Positions 57,822-64,000 of a stretch of DNA of 64,000 bases are shown in pieces. The notes beneath the pieces were generated by a model, which ran no database searches, was not told where the DNA came from, and saw only the letters and a program-made list of their open reading frames with translations. Position 1 is the first letter of the stretch. Each line of letters opens with the position of its first letter. Source of the stretch: Bolinopsis microptera (lineage: Eukaryota; Ctenophora; Tentaculata; Lobata; Bolinopsidae); contig NC_087080.1 in the NCBI RefSeq assembly GCF_026151205.1, forward strand, positions 3,389,096 to 3,453,095. Reading direction: 5' to 3'. A program made the position numbers and the translations under genes.

Positions 57822-58471
57822 CATACTCCAGATGCAACACTCTTCTTTACTCATTCCCCTATCTCTCTACTCTACCGGCTGCCTCTGACATACTCCAGAT
57901 GCAACACTGTTCTTTACTTCTTCCCCTATATCTACTCTACTGGCTGCCTCTGACATACTCCAGATGCAACACTCTTCTTTACTCCTTCCCCTATCTCTAC
58001 TCTACCGGCTGCCTCTGACATACTCCAGATGCAACACTCTTCTTTACTCCTTCCCCTATCTCTACTCTACTGGCTGCCTCTGACATACTCCAGATGCAAC
58101 ACTCTTCTTTACTCCTTCCCCTATCTCTACTCTACTGGCTGCCTCTGAAATACTCCAGATGCAACACTGTTCTTTACTCCTTCCCCTACCTCTACTCTAC
58201 CAGCTGCCTCTGACATACTCCAGATGCAACACTGTTCTTTACTTCTTCTCCTATATCTACTCTACTGGCTGCCTCTGACATACTCCAGATGCAACACTGT
58301 TCTTTACTTCTTCTCCTATATCTACTCTACCGGCTGCCTCTGACATACTCCAGATGCAACACTGTTCTTTACTTCTTCTCCTATATCTACTCTACTGGCT
58401 GCCTCTGACATACTCCAGATGCAACACTGTTCTTTACTTCTTCCCCTATATCTACTCTACCGGCTGCCTCT
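57822..58471 (+). repeat. 65-bp minisatellite, 10 copies
   Basis: Units begin CATACTCCAGATGCAACACT at 57822, 57889, 57954 and so on to 58406. The first unit is 67 bp, with two extra bases. Variants CTCTTC/CTGTTC and ACCGGC/ACTGGC alternate, suggesting unit-pair duplication. Non-coding. Confidence 0.9.
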
Positions 58472-59093
58472 CACTTATGTTCTCGTCATCTCGAGAATGT
58501 TGTAATTCATGAAAACAGCTGATATTATTATGAATCCCTCGGGAAATATAATGTTGTCATGCCAACCACAAACTTCTTAGCATACTTGAAAAAAACTTGA
58601 ATCGGCAGTGCATTCTGAATCCTAACTGAATGATTCTACGGGAAGATGAAGATATGATATCACAATTCACATGTGAACTGTGAAGATTAGATCGCTCTGT
58701 TTAATATTGCCGGGCTATATCCATTCTTTTGACTGTTACTAAATGAGTGAGTGATGATCAAACTATCCCTATAATTATTAAAGACGGCCCTAATTAAAAA
58801 CAAAAAAGGGCTTATTGGATGAATTATTGGTCAGTTTTAATTTGTCAATTTGTAGAATTCGTCAAGAATTCCAAATACTCGGAAGTCGGATACAAATTGT
58901 ATGGCAATTTGCTGTAATTATAATCTTTATTGGCTGAATCAAAACTTGCCAAGCATTTCTGCCTTCAAACAACAATTTAAACTGTCAAAAAAATTCTTTA
59001 CAGATTAAACAACATAATCACCACAAGACGGTTTTACAAACCCCGTGATGGTCGTGATCACAGACTGATCGTGAGTCCACAACGAAGAACCAC
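58472..59093. other. non-coding stretch
   Basis: No gene recognised. Confidence 0.4.
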
Positions 59094-59209
59094 AACACGT
59101 GGCAATTACAGATGCGCGCAGCAACACGTGGTAATTACAGATGCGCGCAGCAACACGTGGTAATTACAGATGCGCGTAGCAACACGTGGTAATTACAGAT
59201 GCGCGCAGC
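59094..59209 (+). repeat. 29-bp tandem repeat, 4 copies
   Basis: Unit AACACGTGGTAATTACAGAT then GCGCGCAGC. Each unit has a CACGTG hexamer. The array is bracketed by GAAGAACCACAAC on both sides. Confidence 0.9.
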
Positions 59210-59503
59210 AGAAGAACCACAACGCAACACTCAGAGTATGTAACGGTCTCATTCGCTATTGGACTACACACTCGGGGACCCCTCACAATTTTTTTATTAA
59301 ATACTTTTCAAACTTAACTGAGTACAGCAATTATAACGTATAAAATAAACTCGTATAAATTATTGCCTCCGTCTGTAAAATCTGACGGGAGACCAAACAC
59401 GGTATTGCACAGTAAAATGTGCCCGCAATGACATGGCATAATTATTCATATGTTTGAATATTTATTTATTATTATCATTACAGACAGTGACACTTATCAT
59501 TAT

Positions 59504-59812
59504 GAACAGAGCAGTGGCGTAACGAAGGGCCCTGCTGACCCCGCTGTGCAGGGGGGCGCCGTCTTAGGGGGGCGCCAAATCGTCGTTTGAATGTGGGAAA
59601 ATTTCGAAAACTTAACTAAAGTACTAGCAAAACTGAGCTGCGCGTTTTGCTCTAGATACACACTTTTTTAGAGATTTTACCGGCGTATCCTCTTAAATCG
59701 CCTAATCTGTTCAATTTTAGGGAGGGGCACCAAAAGGAGAGGGGGCGCCAACAGTGGGGCGCCTTTTCGGCAGGGGGGCGCCAACAGGCAATGTTACGCC
59801 ACTGGAACAGAG
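59504..59812. mobile_element. 293-bp hAT-like MITE with 8-bp target duplication
   Basis: GAACAGAG at 59504-59511 and 59805-59812 brackets an element with inverted ends CAGTGGCGTAAC (59512) and GTTACGCCACTG (59804 is its last base), the classic hAT terminal motif. The interior is rich in GGGGGGCGCC blocks, so it is GC-rich against AT-rich surroundings. No transposase. Confidence 0.9.
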
Positions 59813-61168
59813 CCGTTTCGACAGTTATAACTTATAAGCCGCTTATAAATGTACGTGAATATCTGCCCTTAGACCTGCTATACTTGCTATAGAATAGTGA
59901 ATACTGAATATAAGCGTCCAGAGGGTGATTATAACTAAACAGGTTATTATGTTTAATGTTTATCCTCACTTTTCTATTTAGTTTTGATATATTTTCTAGT
60001 AGTTATGTTTTCAGGAGTGCCCACTGGGGTTTTTATTTTAAACTGATAATGATGTAGATAATAAATTAGTCCATTAGAGACAATCCCCTCACGAGGGGCT
60101 TTCAATCATGACACCTTGTCTAACTTGATCCATTTAATTAATTACTCAGGTCAACAATGAGCGGTATTCATTTACTTAATAGTGAAATATTAATAATAGC
60201 CCAGTTCCTGGGCACAACTGGGAATCGCAGTTAAACCAGGAAATCCTCTATTTTAACATGTTATAATACAGTCCAATAGGCAATAGCTAAACATTGTATT
60301 TGTAGCTTTAGAACTAAGTTGAGCATGGCAACTCTGTATGTCCCAACTGGTATTGGTCACATTATGATTAAACTTGGTTATACAGCAATTTACACCTACT
60401 ACGAAATACTATACAGAGTAGACAACAGCAACGCTGCAATAATTCACTACGAACCCTAAGCACACCGTGAATTAGATCATGAGTCCGCTTCCTTGAAAAT
60501 CTCAACGAATCCCTCGACAACTTTTCTGTTCGTCTTGCTAGAAAATATAGCTTATCTTATATCTAGCAACAACTTTCTGGATAGGAAAACAGAAATGGCA
60601 CTGGTTTTTTGAGATATGTTTTTATGAGATTGCCTCCATCTAACGTCGTATCTTGATGTAGCAACTTCAAACTTTGTGCACCACCTTCTAAGCGTTTTAG
60701 CGTCTTCCTAGCTCGACTTTCAAAAGAATGTTCATCTTCCCTCATTGCCGGGGAGCTGTTGATGGTGTTTTTCAGGTTTCACAGCTGTGAAAGTGGTACG
60801 ATATCAACACTTCTAAACAGTCTGCAAGGTGGACGAAGAAAATGATATTTTATCAAAAATTCGCTTCATTATCAATTGATTGCAGCTGGATCGTATAAAA
60901 AGATTACAAGATTCTTAGCTTAGATGAAGAATATTATGCGTGAATCAGATATGGTAAAACTACAGTAAAATAGTTTTTGTGGGTTCATAGACCATCTCCA
61001 ATCAACTTTCTGTTAAATTTGGAGTCTGGTAGTCCGACAAAACTGGGGAACAATTAACTTTTCCACCAGAAATTTTCATTCCAAAATATCCACCGTCGAT
61101 AACCTACAAATTTATATCAACCTTTCTTCGTCACCATACTAGATTGCGCCGTACAAATTCATCACCTA
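59813..61168. other. non-coding stretch
   Basis: The minus-strand open frame at 60563-60745 has no motif. Confidence 0.4.
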
Positions 61169-61297
61169 ACTACCTTACTCGGGAATATTATGACTGGGAT
61201 AAAGTGGTGGGTTTTGGAAAATTCCGCCATATTTTTCCCGGTCATTAATTTTCCCAGTCATAAATTAACCCGCTATAATATTCCCGAGTAAGGTAGT
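61169..61297. mobile_element. short inverted-repeat element, TACCTTACTCGGGA family
   Basis: Perfect 23-bp arms, ACTACCTTACTCGGGAATAT(TAT) and inverse, enclose about 83 bp. The interior shares GTGGTGGGTTTTGG- and CCATATTTTTCCCGG-like parts with the 46857-47247 element, pointing to one family. A CTA triplet flanks both ends, possibly a 3-bp target duplication. Confidence 0.75.
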
Positions 61298-64000
61298 CTA
61301 TCTATGGGATGTTGACAAGATAACTCCCTTACATAATCTAATGTATATTATATAACAGCATTTTATTTAACTACTGATTGCCCTTCTGACAGTTTAGAAG
61401 GATAAAGCAATAAAGAACAATAATAAGACGTACGCGTGATACTGATAAGAAATAAGATATTGACATGTTGGGTAATGTAGGATTATAATAGTACTGTTCA
61501 GTATTCCTTTAGTTTCTTCTGCAGTTTTCATCGCCCATTACGTAAAGTTTAGTGTCTGATATTTCATTATTCATTCATTATTTAGCTATGATACATGATT
61601 CTGGTAGAAAATGAGCATTTAGTTTCGAATCATCGGCCTTTATCTGGGCGGTTCTTATTCGATACTTCATGTGTGCGCGCGAATTGCATTGAAAAAAACT
61701 CTCTGCTCATAATTTGTCAATCGAAATGAGCTATATTTGAAACTCTGAATGACACGAAACGAAACCAAACACATTATTTACTACTCTGATCCTATGCGGC
61801 AAAGATATCGTATAACCAAATAATCTACACAATGATAACAGTACGGTCGGGTGCCCATTTCTGAGTTGCCCATTTCTGAGTTGCTCTCCTCAAAAGCTTT
61901 CTCTTCTCAAAAGCTTTCTCTTCTCATCAGAGCAAAAAGTTTGAAACAAACACGGGTCTCACACATTTGTGGTTTTTACGCTATGGAACTTACCTATATT
62001 TATTTAATTACGTTCGATTTTAAAAATTTGTACCTGTTGACGGTAATCGAGACGACAGGACGGTGAGTACTACAAAGTTCCCGTTAACTTATCTGACTCT
62101 GAGATATCTCATATCGCGACATATTCTACAGGCTTCAGCCCAATTAAAAATAGCATTTAAAAAAATGAATCGTGTCGTAAGGGTTTCTTGAAGGAATACA
62201 AATGGGTGTTGGCATACACCATACAGTTACACTGAATTACCGGCCACACAAGTCTTATGATTCACATTAGTTTCCGATTTGTCTTAGGTTTGCTATAATT
62301 GGCTCGTTCCGTCGAACAAATATCTCCGACATACTCACTTTAAGATAGTTGAGCAGGAATTGTGTCAGCAGTTTCTAGTACGTATCATAATCACTCCTGG
62401 TCTAAATCTTCTAGAATTTAAAAGGTCAAAAGAAGAATCTAGAACGAAAGCAGGGTTGCTTGATAGGGATTGCTTTTAGTTTCGGAATAATGTCACGTCA
62501 TAATTACCGGTGGGGATAAGAGTGAAAGTGGGTTGGACGTGGTCGATGGTACAGCTTATGTCATTTATAAGAGTTGATCTAAAATTAACTAATTCGTGAG
62601 AAATCATGCCATGTGATCCAAGTTTAAATATGTCTAAAATAAACTAGACGGTCGAAATTCAAACAGTTTTTGGCAAAAGTTTTAGAAAGTTTACGACGTT
62701 CACACCATTTGAAAAAGGCAGTGACATTATCAAGAAATGATAAACAATGTAAAGCAACAGTGAGGCTAGTGACCTTCTCGCTTCCGCCCTTCCAGTTACA
62801 ACCGATCCTTACTCAGGCACAACGAGCTGTTTTCTCTGCATATGACAACTCTTTATTCATGACATGCAGTTCCAAAACGCAGTTCCAAAACGAAATGAGC
62901 CTTGAAATGGCGCCTCGTCAGCGCTAATCTCGTAATGGCTTCTAATAGTAATTAGTTATCCCATGCTCAGGGTGAAACTTATTTATTTTCCATTGGTCAA
63001 TGCAACACTAATATCCTAATTCCTAACGAGCATTGAAATGAAATAGCAACTCATTATTAGAATACCAATGTTCGGTTAGACGGTATTTTTTGTCGGCGGA
63101 CGAGTTTTGTTATCTTGATTGGTTGGTTGACCGAACCCTTTGCAATACTGTATACACTATACAGTTGTTTTGAACTAACAAAGGAGACGAGTAGATATAT
63201 ATACTGAAGTGTGTCTGAAGAGGTAAAACTGACTGCAATGTTTTCCTTGGACGCGAATATTTCATCCCAGTGGTATCTTCTACAGTTGAAGCAATACTGC
63301 GCACTACGAGGTTGGACTATTTAATTTTCTATACCTTTAATTAATACTTGTAAATACTGGCAACACCCTCTTAATCATAACTGAATCTATGATATATTCT
63401 GCTATTCTGTAACTAAGGAATACCTGAATTGGATCACACCCCACAAACCTGATACCAAATTCTGATTCCTAAAATTTGTTCTAGAGAATTGTCCTTGCAA
63501 GTGACTAGGTGAGCGGGTGGGCCGCAGCACTCTTGTTGTCGGAACATCTACAGTAACAGCTATCTGTTTGGTCTACTGAGAAACCTTGTGGCAGATCCAT
63601 GAGCAAACAAACAACTATGATGACGAAGTATCTCGCTGTCCTGTCAGTCAAATAATTTATTGAATTGTCCTCTAGAAGATGTTTCTACCTTTTCCACTGA
63701 GACTATTAAACCGCCCCAGATAGGTCCACATGATCTCGTCCTTGATTGTCAGATTTTTAATTAACCACAATACAAGTATATTGAGGTGAGTATATACTAG
63801 CACTTAAGCCCTCGTATTGGGGTGATAAGTTTGTGAGCTAGCTATGTTTAACATTAGCTGGCACGATTGCCAGCACGTGATTATACTAACCTGACACCCT
63901 TGTAGAATAGATCTGTACCCGGACCTGGACTTGAAGTGTTGACATTCCTAACCAAATCTAGCAAATCCAGGTGTAAGGTACCATGTTAAAGATGTTTCTT
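61298..64000. other. non-coding stretch to the window end
   Basis: Short tandem duplications are seen: GCCCATTTCTGAGTT twice at about 61853-61882 and CTCAAAAGCTTTCTCTT twice at about 61889-61924. Open frames at 61851-62066 (ending near a GTGAGT donor at 62062), 62670-62927 and 63110-63304 (minus) show no recognised family. Confidence 0.4.

Overview
This window is animal nuclear DNA, low in GC, gene-poor and full of degenerate mobile elements and tandem repeats. Evidence for an animal: a TRPC-type cation channel, a rhodopsin-family GPCR relic, a PLAC8 protein, GT-AG exon fragments with GTAAGT donors, AATAAA polyadenylation signals, and non-LTR, Penelope-like, MULE-like and hAT-like elements. 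The mix would suit a cnidarian or another early-branching or lophotrochozoan animal, but nothing visible fixes the taxon.

Layout. 1-8.7 kb is non-coding, with a TIR element carrying telomere-like CCCTAA repeats (3.1 kb) and a foldback element (7.3 kb). 8.7-11 kb holds the only convincing intact gene, a 722-residue TRPC-like channel in one coding exon. 12.6-18.2 kb holds four copies of a palindromic element bounded by G or C runs, a 5'-truncated LINE tail, a PLAC8 gene whose Gln/Tyr/Pro-rich tail is cut by a stop and a frameshift, and a MULE-like transposon with 0.2-kb inverted repeats and a broken transposase. 19-29 kb has a second foldback element, a 15-copy 21-bp array, an orphan LINE ORF1 and a LINE reverse-transcriptase fragment. 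29-39 kb has two phase-compatible putative exons, a tiny hAT-like remnant, a 24-bp minisatellite and a third foldback element. 39.6-41.2 kb is a Penelope-like element (RT plus GIY-YIG). 46-52 kb has four putative exons of one or more unidentified genes, a TIR element with an 11-bp minisatellite core and a 19-bp minisatellite. 53.5-57.2 kb, minus strand, is a decayed class A GPCR. 57.8-64 kb has more minisatellites and MITE-like elements.

Most interesting point: the 2.65-kb minisatellite at 54.2-56.9 kb is not random filler. Its 45/48-bp unit reads as the end of TM2 plus extracellular loop 1 of the GPCR on either side of it, so a receptor coding segment seems to have been amplified about 57 times in frame. 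A second theme is that several arrays lie inside inverted-repeat elements (3.1, 7.3, 19.6, 37.9, 47.5 kb, and the MULE TIRs), suggesting that tandem repeats here arise within mobile elements.

The genes do not form a pathway; this is a eukaryotic region with isolated genes in repeat-rich DNA. Family calls rest on motifs read by eye; no database search was run.
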